A DNA stretch of 64,000 bases from Rhizobium sp. RM. Its GTDB lineage: Bacteria; Pseudomonadota; Alphaproteobacteria; Rhizobiales; Rhizobiaceae. Numbering within the stretch: the first letter of the stretch is position 1; each line of letters opens with the position of its first letter. The notes under the pieces were generated by a model. That model was not told the DNA's origin. It searched no databases and worked only from the letters and a program-made list of their open reading frames with translations. Made by a program: the position numbers and the translations under genes. The stretch is from contig NZ_JACAWV010000022.1 in assembly GCF_013390595.1 (NCBI RefSeq), positions 496,001-560,000 on the forward strand, given 5' to 3'. Shown here in pieces: positions 1-8,807 of the stretch.

Positions 1-267
1 CCGATGACAGCTATGAGTTATCGTGGATAACGTATGCTACTGAGTTATGAAAGCAGTGACGTGAGACGAAGCCAAATTGACGTCGCAAAGACGCACGTCG
101 GTCGATAGCGATTTGGAATCATTAGGCATTCCATTGCTAAGGCAATCCCGAGCGCAGTCAAAACGCTTGCCTCTTGGGGCCGCTTGCGCTGTCATGGAAG
201 CGGACCGTCCATCGCCAATAATGCTGTAGATTTCATAGGCGATCTCCACAGACGCCCCGCCATAACA

Positions 268-1077
268 TCATTGCTGGAACTTGAAGTTTTTACGGTCGTA
301 CGCGTGCTCAAACCCCATTTTCCTCAGGTTCTCGTAGGAAATATTGGGTTTGCCAGCTGTGGGCACTTCTGTTTCTACGACAAATGTCGAAATGCCTTCT
401 GCTATGCCGTAATCAGTGCGAGCCTGGATAAGCGCCTTTTGAACGCCGCGGTTCCGGAACTCCGGATGTGTGGTACCACCACCCAACCACGCATAGTTCC
501 CAAACGTGAAAATGGCGCCAGTGCCGATTGGCGTTTCCCCATCGAGAGCAAAAAAACACCCCCACCCCTCTTTGCCGACAATGGCTGACCAAAGAGGGAT
601 CAAGGATGGCGGGAAATTGAAGCCACTGCACATCATCGATCCGAACTGCGACGCCTCGCGAACGTGCACCCTTCGGGTACGGACAGGACTTGGTGCGCGA
701 AAGCGCTGGGCAGCGGTGAATGTAAGCTTTGCCCAGCCGGGACCGTGTTCATGCAGATCCCTGCCCTGTATCCAGTTTTTCACCTCATCCGAGGCAGTAT
801 CCATATTCAGTTGGAGGAACCGGTTGCCTGCCCTTCGTCGCATCCAGCCATATGCTTGATCGAGATCCTCGACAGCGCCTAGTCCCAGCACCCGATTTAG
901 GCCGATCGCCGGCGCGCCTGGCAGGGAGATCGCGCACCCTCCGCTGATGGCAATGCAGTCGAAATGCTCTTCGGGCCGCAGATCCCTAGCTGAGATCCTG
1001 TGCAGACTGAGGAAAGCCTCAGCCTCAATGGCGTCTTCTTTCGTTGGGAATGAGCGTTCTGAAAACTGAGGATTCAA
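268..1077 (-). CDS. GNAT-family N-acetyltransferase
   Basis: Predicted acetyl-CoA-dependent acyltransferase of 269 residues; the substrate cannot be told. The C-terminal half carries the GNAT core: a strand reading FFALDGETPIGTGAIF, then YAWLGGGTTHPEFRNRGVQKAL, in which RNRGVQKAL matches the R/Q-x-x-G-x-G/A acetyl-CoA pyrophosphate loop. The N-terminal ~120 residues look like a degenerate second GNAT-like half, as in fused GNAT proteins. The start is a TTG at 1077, chosen because AGGAG lies six bases upstream. It is the last member of a loose minus-strand series of small enzymes. Family call is good; specific role unknown. Confidence 0.8.
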   Translation of the reverse strand: MNPQFSERSFPTKEDAIEAEAFLSLHRISARDLRPEEHFDCIAISGGCAISLPGAPAIGLNRVLGLGAVEDLDQAYGWMRRRAGNRFLQLNMDTASDEVKNWIQGRDLHEHGPGWAKLTFTAAQRFRAPSPVRTRRVHVREASQFGSMMCSGFNFPPSLIPLWSAIVGKEGWGCFFALDGETPIGTGAIFTFGNYAWLGGGTTHPEFRNRGVQKALIQARTDYGIAEGISTFVVETEVPTAGKPNISYENLRKMGFEHAYDRKNFKFQQ

Positions 1078-1137
1078 GATTGGCTCCTGAGCCGCCGCCC
1101 CGTGAAAGCCTAATGAAGAAAGACGGACGATTGTCGA

Positions 1138-1611
1138 CTAAAAACCGAATTCGCTGAGACCGGGGTGGTCATTCGGCCTGCGGCCGAGCGGCCACAGGAA
1201 ACGCCGGTCTTCGGCCTTGATGGGCAGGTCGTTGATGCAGGCATGCCGCTTTCGCATCAGGCCACTATCGTCGAATTCCCAGTTCTCGTTTCCGAACGAC
1301 CGGAACCAGTTCCCACTGTCGTCATGCCATTCGTAAGCAAATCTGACAGCTATTCGGTTGCCGCCAAACGCCCAGAGTTCCTTGATCAACCGGTAATCGA
1401 GCTCACGCCGCCATTTTGCAGAAAGAAATGCGACGATTGCATCCCTCCCCGTGACAAACTCGGCACGGTTCCGCCACTGGCTGTCCCTGGTGTAAGCCAA
1501 GGCAACCCTTGCAGGATCGCGACTGTTCCAGCCATCTTCAGCCAGCCTGACCTTTTCAACTGCGCTTTCAAACGTAAAAGGGGGAAAAGGCGGTCGTTCA
1601 GCGTCGATCAT
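1138..1611 (-). CDS. DUF1348 / SnoaL-like (NTF2-fold) protein
   Basis: A 157-residue protein of the DUF1348 family, whose members adopt the NTF2/SnoaL cone fold. Family hallmarks are [22 protein letters not shown] near residues 28-48, then [27 protein letters not shown] and the tail HACINDLPI. The biochemical activity of the family is not established. Its ATG overlaps the stop of the upstream PNPOx-like gene (ATGA at 1608-1611), so the two are probably translated together. The pairing suggests a small redox or detoxification operon, but that is inference from context only. Confidence 0.85.
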   Translation of the reverse strand: MIDAERPPFPPFTFESAVEKVRLAEDGWNSRDPARVALAYTRDSQWRNRAEFVTGRDAIVAFLSAKWRRELDYRLIKELWAFGGNRIAVRFAYEWHDDSGNWFRSFGNENWEFDDSGLMRKRHACINDLPIKAEDRRFLWPLGRRPNDHPGLSEFGF

Positions 1612-2231
1612 CTCTCTGGGTTCTCCAACCGTGCACGTAAGTTCGCGTTCTCGATTTCCAATCGCTGCAGCCGCTCACGAAGCGGAGCGACTGCCTGCTC
1701 AACCTGCTGTTCCGTGTAGCGCGGCGTTATATGCTGCGGGCAATTCCAGTCAAAAGCCTCGAGCCGCAGCTTGAACACCCGTTCCGGCCTCCCCTTATAG
1801 GTTTGGTCGGACACCAATTCCGTGAGTTCCGGATCGGCATCAAGCGCCAGCCGCTCTACATGCACATAGATTTTGAGCCGGGCTCGCCGCACATAATCCA
1901 TCAGGAACAGGCAGGCACGATCGTTGACGGCAAGGTTGCCGGCACTGATGTATTGACGATTACCCCGATAGTCAGCGAAGGCCATTGTCTGCCGGTCGAT
2001 CACCTTGAGGAAGCCGATTTTTCCTCCACGATGCTGAACATATGGCCAACCCGTTTCGGAGACCGACGCCATGTAAAAGCTGTCAAGTGAGGCAATGAAG
2101 GCGATCTCGTCGTCTGTGAACGCGTCCGACGGGCGGTTGTGGGCGCCCAACCAGATCTGGTCCACGCCCATGTCCGCCTGAGCCGCTCTGACACTCGGCG
2201 TCACGGCAACCTCAAGGAAATGATATGGCAT
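1608..2231 (-). CDS. Pyridoxamine 5'-phosphate oxidase-like FMN-binding protein
   Basis: A 207-residue split-barrel flavin-binding protein. The barrel core is visible as [45 protein letters not shown] (about residues 50-93), the segment that binds FMN in PNPOx-like general stress proteins. The C-terminal end is predicted to form a short coiled coil ([27 protein letters not shown]). It is unlikely to be the biosynthetic PdxH because it is too divergent and is not next to vitamin B6 genes. The ATG at 2231 follows a good AGGGAG site. It is coupled to the DUF1348 gene downstream. Confidence 0.85.
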   Translation of the reverse strand: MPYHFLEVAVTPSVRAAQADMGVDQIWLGAHNRPSDAFTDDEIAFIASLDSFYMASVSETGWPYVQHRGGKIGFLKVIDRQTMAFADYRGNRQYISAGNLAVNDRACLFLMDYVRRARLKIYVHVERLALDADPELTELVSDQTYKGRPERVFKLRLEAFDWNCPQHITPRYTEQQVEQAVAPLRERLQRLEIENANLRARLENPER

Positions 2232-2349
2232 ATCTGATCTCCCTGCTCGGTCGAGCCTGTATTGTCGTCTGACGTCGCAAGCCCGGGCCTGCCTCTATCT
2301 GCCGAAACCAGTTGCCGACAAATTTCACCCCGCAAACCGCGCGCTCACC

Positions 2350-3237
2350 TTAATCCTGCAAGGCCCAGTCTGCCACTTCCCAGCGGGTCTGCCCACGGTC
2401 GGAAACGATGCGGCCGAGCCCCGGGAACGGCATGTGCGTGGCGGCAATCAGTGCGCCTTCTGCGGCAGCACGCGGGAAAAACCGGTCGCGCATCGCCCTG
2501 GCAGCGTCACGATCCTGCTCGAACAGGAAGAACACATCCGTGGCAGCATGGCCCGTCAGGTCGACGATCGACACGCCGGGGACGATTTCACGTTCGCCGT
2601 CAATCGCCTGCAGCCTGGGGTAAAGGCGCACCACCTCATCCGCCATCTGGAAGCTGGTCTGCAGGTAATCCGGTGCACCGGCGCGCTTGGCGGGGTCGGT
2701 CCAGTGCTTGACGTCGCGGCGATCGATATAAAGCTCTGCCTTCGGATAGTTGTTTTTGCCGCCGGCAATCAGACCGCCCATGTGGTCCTGGTGCATATGC
2801 GTGACGATCACGGCGTCGATCTGGTCCAGCTTCAGGCCGAGCGTGGCAAGCGCCTGCGGCAACTTGCCGGTCTCGCCGATCGAACCTGCCGCACCGGCAT
2901 CGATCAGGATGCGGCGTTGTCCATCATCGATCAGATACTGGTTGAACAGGAACCGCACGCCGCTTGGCCGGGCGGTAGACTGGGCGACGGCTGCCTGCTC
3001 CACATCGGCCGGGCTGCGGCCGGGAAAGAAGTTGTAGGGCATGTCGGCATAACCGTCCGTCAGCGCTGTCACCGTAAAGCGACCGATGCGGATCTGCGCC
3101 AGCGGCGTGACGCTGGCCAGCGCCTTGGCAGGTTCCTGCGCTGCAACGAGGCCTGGCAATGCACTGCCGATCAGCCCTCCGCCTAGAAGGCCAAGAGGAA
3201 GAGCGCTGGCGAAGGCACGGCGTGAAAGTTGAGGCAT
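2350..3237 (-). CDS. Tat-exported metallo-beta-lactamase-fold hydrolase
   Basis: A 295-residue MBL-fold hydrolase predicted to act in the periplasm. The N-terminus has a twin-arginine motif (SRRAFA, residues 5-10), a hydrophobic glycine-rich stretch and an Ala-rich cleavage region ending VAAQ near residue 34, so folded export is likely. The zinc motif is HMHQDH at residues 147-152 (H-x-H-x-D-H), with further metal ligands likely in TGHAATD and the C-terminal THMPFPGLG. This places it among lactonase/sulfatase-like MBL proteins; the substrate is not readable. It is separated from its neighbours by short gaps on the same strand. Confidence 0.85.
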   Translation of the reverse strand: MPQLSRRAFASALPLGLLGGGLIGSALPGLVAAQEPAKALASVTPLAQIRIGRFTVTALTDGYADMPYNFFPGRSPADVEQAAVAQSTARPSGVRFLFNQYLIDDGQRRILIDAGAAGSIGETGKLPQALATLGLKLDQIDAVIVTHMHQDHMGGLIAGGKNNYPKAELYIDRRDVKHWTDPAKRAGAPDYLQTSFQMADEVVRLYPRLQAIDGEREIVPGVSIVDLTGHAATDVFFLFEQDRDAARAMRDRFFPRAAAEGALIAATHMPFPGLGRIVSDRGQTRWEVADWALQD

Positions 3238-3268
3238 GGCGTCTTGCTCCGTTTCAGACGATGATGTT

Positions 3269-3985
3269 CTAAGTTGCTTGGTTTTCAGCCGCGGTTGTTA
3301 TTAGGGCTGCGACCTTTTCAGGCTGCGACAGCATCACCGCATGACTGCTGCGCACTTCCACTATTTTCGCACCTGCCCGCACGGCCATCTTCTCCTGCGC
3401 TTCAGGGGGGATCATTCGATCGTCGGTGGCGAGCAGGTAATAGGAAGGCTTGTTTTTCCAAGCCGTTGCACTGATTTTTCCCTGCACCGCCTCCAGCCCC
3501 CAAGGTCGCTGGGCGACGGCCATAAAATGCGTCAGAGCGGGCTCAACATCCGCGGCAAAGGCGGCAGGAAACTTCGCGCTATCCACTCGGATAAATCCAT
3601 TAGCCGGCGGCAAAAGAGGAGCTTTCTCCGCCCCATGAGCCGCCTGCGAAGCCAGATCGAATACCGACTCCCCGATCTCCGGCACGAAGGCAGCCAGATA
3701 AACCAGGCACACTACCTTTTCATCGGTTCCGGCTTCAGTGATCACGGCTCCACCATAGGAATGACCAACGAGAACAACCGGATTGGACGCATCAGCGATC
3801 ACCTGCCGCGTGCGCTCGACATCAGCGCTCAAACTGACAGCAGAGTTCTGAACGACAAGAACTTCGTAGCCCTCACGCGAAAGGATCTCAAAAACCTGGC
3901 GCCATCCGGACGCATCGACAAATGCTCCGTGCACGAGAACGACTGTGATAGATTTGTCGCTGGTATCTCCAACGGTAAGGGTCAT
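3269..3985 (-). CDS. Alpha/beta-fold hydrolase
   Basis: A 238-residue alpha/beta hydrolase. VVLVHGAFVDASGW (about residues 15-28) forms the oxyanion-hole HG motif, GHSYGG (74-79) is the nucleophile elbow with Ser76, and RSSHAVMLSQPE near the C-terminus supplies the catalytic histidine. An acidic residue in ATDDRMIPPEAQ fits the third triad position. There is no signal peptide, so it should be cytoplasmic. Homologues are esterases or are only called alpha/beta hydrolases; the substrate is unknown. It is divergently arranged from the sensor kinase gene across a 214-base gap. Confidence 0.85.
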   Translation of the reverse strand: MTLTVGDTSDKSITVVLVHGAFVDASGWRQVFEILSREGYEVLVVQNSAVSLSADVERTRQVIADASNPVVLVGHSYGGAVITEAGTDEKVVCLVYLAAFVPEIGESVFDLASQAAHGAEKAPLLPPANGFIRVDSAKFPAAFAADVEPALTHFMAVAQRPWGLEAVQGKISATAWKNKPSYYLLATDDRMIPPEAQEKMAVRAGAKIVEVRSSHAVMLSQPEKVAALITTAAENQAT

Positions 3986-4199
3986 GAGCTTAACCTACCC
4001 GGTTGTGTCAAAAGGGCTCGTCATTCCGAAAATTGCTTGATCAGTGTCGAAGGCGGCGTTGGCGCGCATATTCATGCGCTGACGCTCAGACGTTATTGCG
4101 GGTCAATGTGTAGGTCGGTTCAGGTCGCCTCACAATTGCGATCTAGGTCGCATGCAACTAGACGAAGGCACTGCGAAAATAGACCATCGTCTATGAATC

Positions 4200-6170
4200 A
4201 TGCCTAACGCGGAGGCGCGAAAGGGCGTAGATTTGAGTTCCATGCTGGGACGCCATGCGCTGAAGGGAATAGACTTGGAGAATCAGGACTTCGACGCGAT
4301 CATTGACTTCATTCCGGCAATGGCATGGGCGACAACGTCCGATGGAATGCTCGACTTCGCCAATCAGCATTTTCTGGAATACATCGGCATGCCACTTGCC
4401 GAAATTGCAGGCGAAAATTTCTACCGGATTTTTCATCCAGATGACGTCGATCATTTAGGATCGGAATGGCGAAGCATCATGGCTTCCAAGGCGGGACGAG
4501 AAGTCGAAGGCCGAATTCGGCGCGCCGATGGCGTTTATCGCTGGTGCAGCCTTCGGCAAAAGCCCCGGCTCGATCCTGACGGCAATGTCGTCAAATGGTA
4601 CGGCGTTGTTCTTGATATCGAAGATCGCAAAAGCGCTGAAGACGCGCTCAAAGAGGCAAAATCGGCACTTGTGGCAAGTGAAGAGAACCTCAGGCTCATC
4701 ATCAATTCGCTTCCTGTGCTGGTATGGTCAGCACGCCCGGATGGAAGCGCCGATTTCGTGAACCAGAGCTGGCTCGATTACGCCGGATTGCCGGCCGACC
4801 AGATTCTCGAATGGGGTTTTCTCGACCTCTACCATCCGGACGATATCCCTGAAATGGTCGAGATATGGAAGAGAGACCTCGAGCATTCAGATTATACTCG
4901 GCTGAGAGGCCGCATTCGTGGTGCGGATGGGCAGTATCGATGGTTCTATTTTTCCGGTCGCAAGCTGACGGATGCCAATGGCGTCGTACGCTGGTTTGGC
5001 GTCAACATCGATATCGAAAACCTCCAGCGAGCCGAGTTCGCTCTCAGAGAGAGTGAAGCGGCGCTGAGGGAGAGCGAACACAAGCTGAAACTCATCATCA
5101 ACACGATCCCTGCCATGGCCTGGTCATGCACCCCCGACGGGCAGCTCGAATACTGGAACCAGCATCTCACCAACTACGTGGGGCTCCCGATCGAAGAGAT
5201 TGTCGGATTCGGCTTCTATCGCATGTTCCATCCCGAGGACGTTGAACGGATGCGTGAGAGTTGGGAGGAAATCGTTGCGACCAAACAGCCAAATCCGGTC
5301 GATGCGCGGATCAGACGGTTCGATGGCGAATACAGGTGGTTCAATCTTCAGCAGAGCCCACTCCTCGACCCGGAGGGAAATGTCGTGCGGTGGTACGGAA
5401 TTGTGGTCGATATCGAAGACCGCAAGCGCGCCGAAGAATCACTGCGCCAGAGCCAGGCCCAACTCGCCCAAGTCACCCGAATGACGACGATAGGCGAGCT
5501 TGCAGTCTCCATTGCCCATGAGATCAATCAACCCCTTATGGCGATCGTGACCAATGCTGGGACCTGTCTGCGGTGGTTGCAGGAGGGACATACGGACGTC
5601 GAGCAGGCGCGTTTGGCCGCCGGGCGGATCGTTCATGATGGCCACCGCGCCGGCGAAATCGTCACGAGCATTCGCTCCATGGCGCAGAAAACGCCTACTC
5701 GCATGCAACGGACGGATTTCAGTCATTCGCTTAAAGATGTTCTGGATCTGCTTCATGGAGAACTACGCTCGCGCGGTCTGGAGGTCATAGCAGAATTGCC
5801 CCCTGAGCCCGTCGAAGTTCTCGGTGACCGTACACAGCTTCAGCAGGTCCTGCTCAATCTGATAATGAACAGCGCTGAAGCGACGCCTCGTGACCATGAA
5901 GCAGTGATGACGATCAGATGCACCGAGTATCCAGAGGGCAAAGTCGAGGTCAGCGTTTCGGATTCGGGACGAGGAATACCACCTGAACAGCTCGACCAGG
6001 TATTCGAGCCCTTCTATACCACGAAGTCTGACGGGATAGGGATGGGCCTGCCCATCTGCCGCTCCATTGTCGAAGCTCATGGAGGGCGCATTTGGGCGAC
6101 GAGTGATGCTGGTGGAAGCTCATTCACCTTCACGCTCTCTAGCTTTAAGGAAATAACCGTTGATCGATGA
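4200..6170 (+). CDS. Triple-PAS sensor histidine kinase
   Basis: A 656-residue sensor kinase with no evident membrane segment, so probably a soluble cytoplasmic sensor. Three consecutive PAS/PAC units occupy about 32-146, 165-280 and 295-410; each ends in a PAC-type strand such as VVKWYGVVLDIEDRKSAE. A HisKA domain follows, with phospho-acceptor His440 in SIAHEINQP, then an HATPase_c domain with the N box around Asn557, DSGRG (588-592) and GIGMGL (612-617). The layout resembles FixL-type and rhizobial multi-PAS kinases. The ATG at 4200 lacks a clear Shine-Dalgarno; the ATG at 4242 is an alternative. The 3' end overlaps the response regulator by 11 bases, so they form one two-component pair. 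Confidence 0.92.
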   Translation: MPNAEARKGVDLSSMLGRHALKGIDLENQDFDAIIDFIPAMAWATTSDGMLDFANQHFLEYIGMPLAEIAGENFYRIFHPDDVDHLGSEWRSIMASKAGREVEGRIRRADGVYRWCSLRQKPRLDPDGNVVKWYGVVLDIEDRKSAEDALKEAKSALVASEENLRLIINSLPVLVWSARPDGSADFVNQSWLDYAGLPADQILEWGFLDLYHPDDIPEMVEIWKRDLEHSDYTRLRGRIRGADGQYRWFYFSGRKLTDANGVVRWFGVNIDIENLQRAEFALRESEAALRESEHKLKLIINTIPAMAWSCTPDGQLEYWNQHLTNYVGLPIEEIVGFGFYRMFHPEDVERMRESWEEIVATKQPNPVDARIRRFDGEYRWFNLQQSPLLDPEGNVVRWYGIVVDIEDRKRAEESLRQSQAQLAQVTRMTTIGELAVSIAHEINQPLMAIVTNAGTCLRWLQEGHTDVEQARLAAGRIVHDGHRAGEIVTSIRSMAQKTPTRMQRTDFSHSLKDVLDLLHGELRSRGLEVIAELPPEPVEVLGDRTQLQQVLLNLIMNSAEATPRDHEAVMTIRCTEYPEGKVEVSVSDSGRGIPPEQLDQVFEPFYTTKSDGIGMGLPICRSIVEAHGGRIWATSDAGGSSFTFTLSSFKEITVDR

Positions 6171-6780
6171 AAGGAAGAACAGGCAGCCCACCGTCGTCGT
6201 CATCGACGACGATCATGGTGTCCGTGAAGCACTAAAGGGACTGTTTGAGTCCGTTGGGCTTAGCGCCGAGACCCACGGTTCCGTCAAGGAGTTCCTGGCT
6301 GCAGACGATCCCGAAAAGGCAGGATGTATCGTCCTCGACATCCGCCTTCCCGGCCAAGGCGGACTGGAGTTTCAGGAGGCGTTGGCGAAAAGCGATTTTC
6401 CTCGTTCCGTCGTATTGATTAGCGCTCATGTCGATGTGCCCATGGCGGTTCGGGCAATGAAGGCGGGGGCGATCGACGTTCTCAGCAAGCCGGTCCGTGA
6501 GCAGGATCTGCTGGAAGCCGTCAACCGTGCGATCGCCAATGACGCCGCTCGCCGAGAGGAAAGAACCGCGAGAGCCAGCAGTCAAGCGAGATACCTCACC
6601 CTGACCGACCGTGAACGACAGATCATGAAACTGGTTATTGCGGGTAAACTGAACAAGCAGATTGCAGCAGAGCTACAGCTTGCAGAGCCGACGGTAAAGC
6701 TTCACAGGGGCCACATGATGCGGAAGATGAAGGCAACGTCGGTCGCTCATCTGGTCAAGATCTCCGACGTCCTTCTGTAA
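6160..6780 (+). CDS. LuxR/FixJ-family response regulator
   Basis: A 206-residue response regulator. The receiver domain (about 10-125) has the acidic pocket IDDD, phospho-acceptor Asp60 in IVLDIRLPG, and the conserved lysine Lys110 in LSKPV. A C-terminal LuxR-type helix-turn-helix (about 145-206) contains LTDRERQIMKLVIAGKLNKQ. Such FixJ/TodT-like regulators activate transcription when phosphorylated by a partner kinase. The start is a TTG at 6160 inside the kinase gene, with TAAGGA upstream, so translation is coupled to the kinase. The target genes are not identifiable here. Confidence 0.92.
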   Translation: MIDERKNRQPTVVVIDDDHGVREALKGLFESVGLSAETHGSVKEFLAADDPEKAGCIVLDIRLPGQGGLEFQEALAKSDFPRSVVLISAHVDVPMAVRAMKAGAIDVLSKPVREQDLLEAVNRAIANDAARREERTARASSQARYLTLTDRERQIMKLVIAGKLNKQIAAELQLAEPTVKLHRGHMMRKMKATSVAHLVKISDVLL

Positions 6781-6839
6781 TTCAGATCAGATGAGCTCGG
6801 CGAAAAACGCCGAAGTCTTGTCAGGTCAAAAAAGTTCTG

Positions 6840-8567
6840 TCAGGCCGGAAGATGTGCGCCGAACTGGGCGTCGTGCAGACGGCTGTAATGGCCTTTCGCG
6901 GCCAGGAGTTCTGCGTGGTCGCCGGTCTCGGCAATGCCGGTCTGATCCACCACCACAATGCGCGAGGCATCGCGGATCGTTGCCAGACGGTGGGCGATGA
7001 CGAGCGTCGTGCGGCCCTTGGCCAGTTCCGTCAGCGACTGCTGGATTGCCCGTTCCGTTTCGGTATCAAGCGCCGAGGTCGCCTCATCGAGGATGAGGAT
7101 CGGCGGATTTTTCAGGAACATGCGGGCAATGGCAAGACGCTGCTTCTGACCGCCTGACAGCTTGACGCCACGTTCGCCGATGATGGTGTCGAGACCGTTC
7201 GGCATCGCCTCGATCACACCATCAAGCCGCGCACGACGCGCCGCATCCATGATATCGGCATCAGACGCACCGAGGCGGCCATATTCGATGTTCTCGCGGA
7301 TCGAGCCGCCGAACAGGAAAACATCCTGCTGCACGATACCGATCTGGGCGCGCAGCGAAGCAAGCTTCATCTCGCGAATGTCGATGCCATCGATGGTGAT
7401 CGCGCCGCCGGTAACATCGTAAAAGCGTGGCAGCAGCGAGCAGAGCGTGGTCTTGCCGGCGCCGGACGGACCGACAAAGGCAACCGTTTCGCCGGCCCTG
7501 ATCTTCAGGTCGATATTGCGCAGAACCTGCTTGCCTTCAGCATAGGCGAAATCAACGCCACGATATTCGATCGCGCCGCGGAATGCCGGAGCTTCGACCG
7601 CACCGGGTGCATCGACGATATCAGGGGCCGTATCCATCAGCTCGGTAAAGCGGCGGAAACCGGCAATACCCTTGGGATAGGTTTCAATGACCGAATTGAT
7701 CTTTTCGACCGGGCGGAAGAACACGCCGACCAGAAGCAGGAAGCCGACAAAACCGCCTTCCGTCAGGCTGCCGTTCAGCACGAAATAGGCGCCGCAGATC
7801 ATCACGATCATCTGCGTCAGACGCATGCTCATGTAGCTGAGCGAGGTGCTGGCTGCCATGATCTTGTAAGCATTGAGCTTCGTCTGGCGGTATTTCTGGT
7901 TGTCCTTCTCGAACAGCGCGCGCTCGTGATCTTCGTTGGCAAAGGCCTGAACCACACGCATACCGCCGACATTTTCCTCGATACGGGCGTTGAAGGCACC
8001 GATCCGGCCGTAAAGCTGACGGAAGTTGTTGGTCATGCGACCACCGTAACGGCTGGTCACCCAGGCCGTTACAGGCACCACGGCAGCCGTGATCAGCGCC
8101 AGCGGCACATTGACCGACAGCATCAGCAGGAACGCGCCGATAAAGGTCATGATGGCGATGAACAGGTCTTCCGGACCGTGATGCGCCACCTCGCCGATTT
8201 CTTCCAGATCTTTCGTCAGGCGCCCGACGAGATGGCCGGTCTTCTGGTTATCGAAGTAACGGAAGGACAGTTTTTGCAGATGATCGAAGGCAAGCCGGCG
8301 CATATCGGTTTCGATATTGATGCCGAGCATGTGTCCCCAGTAGGTGACCGTCGCCATCAGGCCGGTGTTCAGCACGTAGATCATCAGCAGGCCGATCGAT
8401 GCCGCAATGATGATCCCCCATTCGCCGCCCGGCAAAAGCACGTCGACGAACGCTTTCACGGCCATCGGAAAGCCGAGTTCGAGTACGCCGGACAGAACCG
8501 CGCACGAGAAATCGAGGATGAACAGACCCCTGTAAGGGCGATAATAAGCAAAGAAACGGCGTAGCAT
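6840..8567 (-). CDS. MsbA-like ABC exporter (fused permease and ATPase)
   Basis: A 575-residue half-transporter. An N-terminal six-helix exporter domain (about 15-310) is followed by an ATPase domain with Walker A GPSGAGKT (366-373), Q-loop VQQD, signature LSGGQ (470-474), Walker B ILILDE (490-495) and the H-loop histidine in VIAHRLAT. It should work as a homodimer in the inner membrane. The family exports lipids, drugs or peptides; the resemblance is to multidrug/lipid A-type exporters, and the substrate is not determined. It stands alone, convergent with the two-component genes and divergent from the AI-2E-family gene. Confidence 0.92.
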   Translation of the reverse strand: MLRRFFAYYRPYRGLFILDFSCAVLSGVLELGFPMAVKAFVDVLLPGGEWGIIIAASIGLLMIYVLNTGLMATVTYWGHMLGINIETDMRRLAFDHLQKLSFRYFDNQKTGHLVGRLTKDLEEIGEVAHHGPEDLFIAIMTFIGAFLLMLSVNVPLALITAAVVPVTAWVTSRYGGRMTNNFRQLYGRIGAFNARIEENVGGMRVVQAFANEDHERALFEKDNQKYRQTKLNAYKIMAASTSLSYMSMRLTQMIVMICGAYFVLNGSLTEGGFVGFLLLVGVFFRPVEKINSVIETYPKGIAGFRRFTELMDTAPDIVDAPGAVEAPAFRGAIEYRGVDFAYAEGKQVLRNIDLKIRAGETVAFVGPSGAGKTTLCSLLPRFYDVTGGAITIDGIDIREMKLASLRAQIGIVQQDVFLFGGSIRENIEYGRLGASDADIMDAARRARLDGVIEAMPNGLDTIIGERGVKLSGGQKQRLAIARMFLKNPPILILDEATSALDTETERAIQQSLTELAKGRTTLVIAHRLATIRDASRIVVVDQTGIAETGDHAELLAAKGHYSRLHDAQFGAHLPA

Positions 8568-8807
8568 GGGACAACCTGGGGATACATGGCGGCAGGCGAA
8601 CCGCGATAAAAACGGAGTTCAATTGTCATATTTCTGCGCGCCCGCCAAGGCCGATGTTCTATTTTTACCAAAATCGTTCAATAGACTAGGCGATAAACAC
8701 ACAACGGTAATGTGAACGGGTCATATTGCACTTATATGTATCCGTGTGACAGAGTGAACGCGCCCCACGGGAGCCTGGTGGGGGAGAATGCGAGAAAGAA
8801 GCCTGCC

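Noticed and set aside
37..249. Possible 70-residue minus-strand gene at the window start
   Set aside because: GTG start, no ribosome binding site, no recognisable motif; it may be a remnant, but the sequence does not support a gene.
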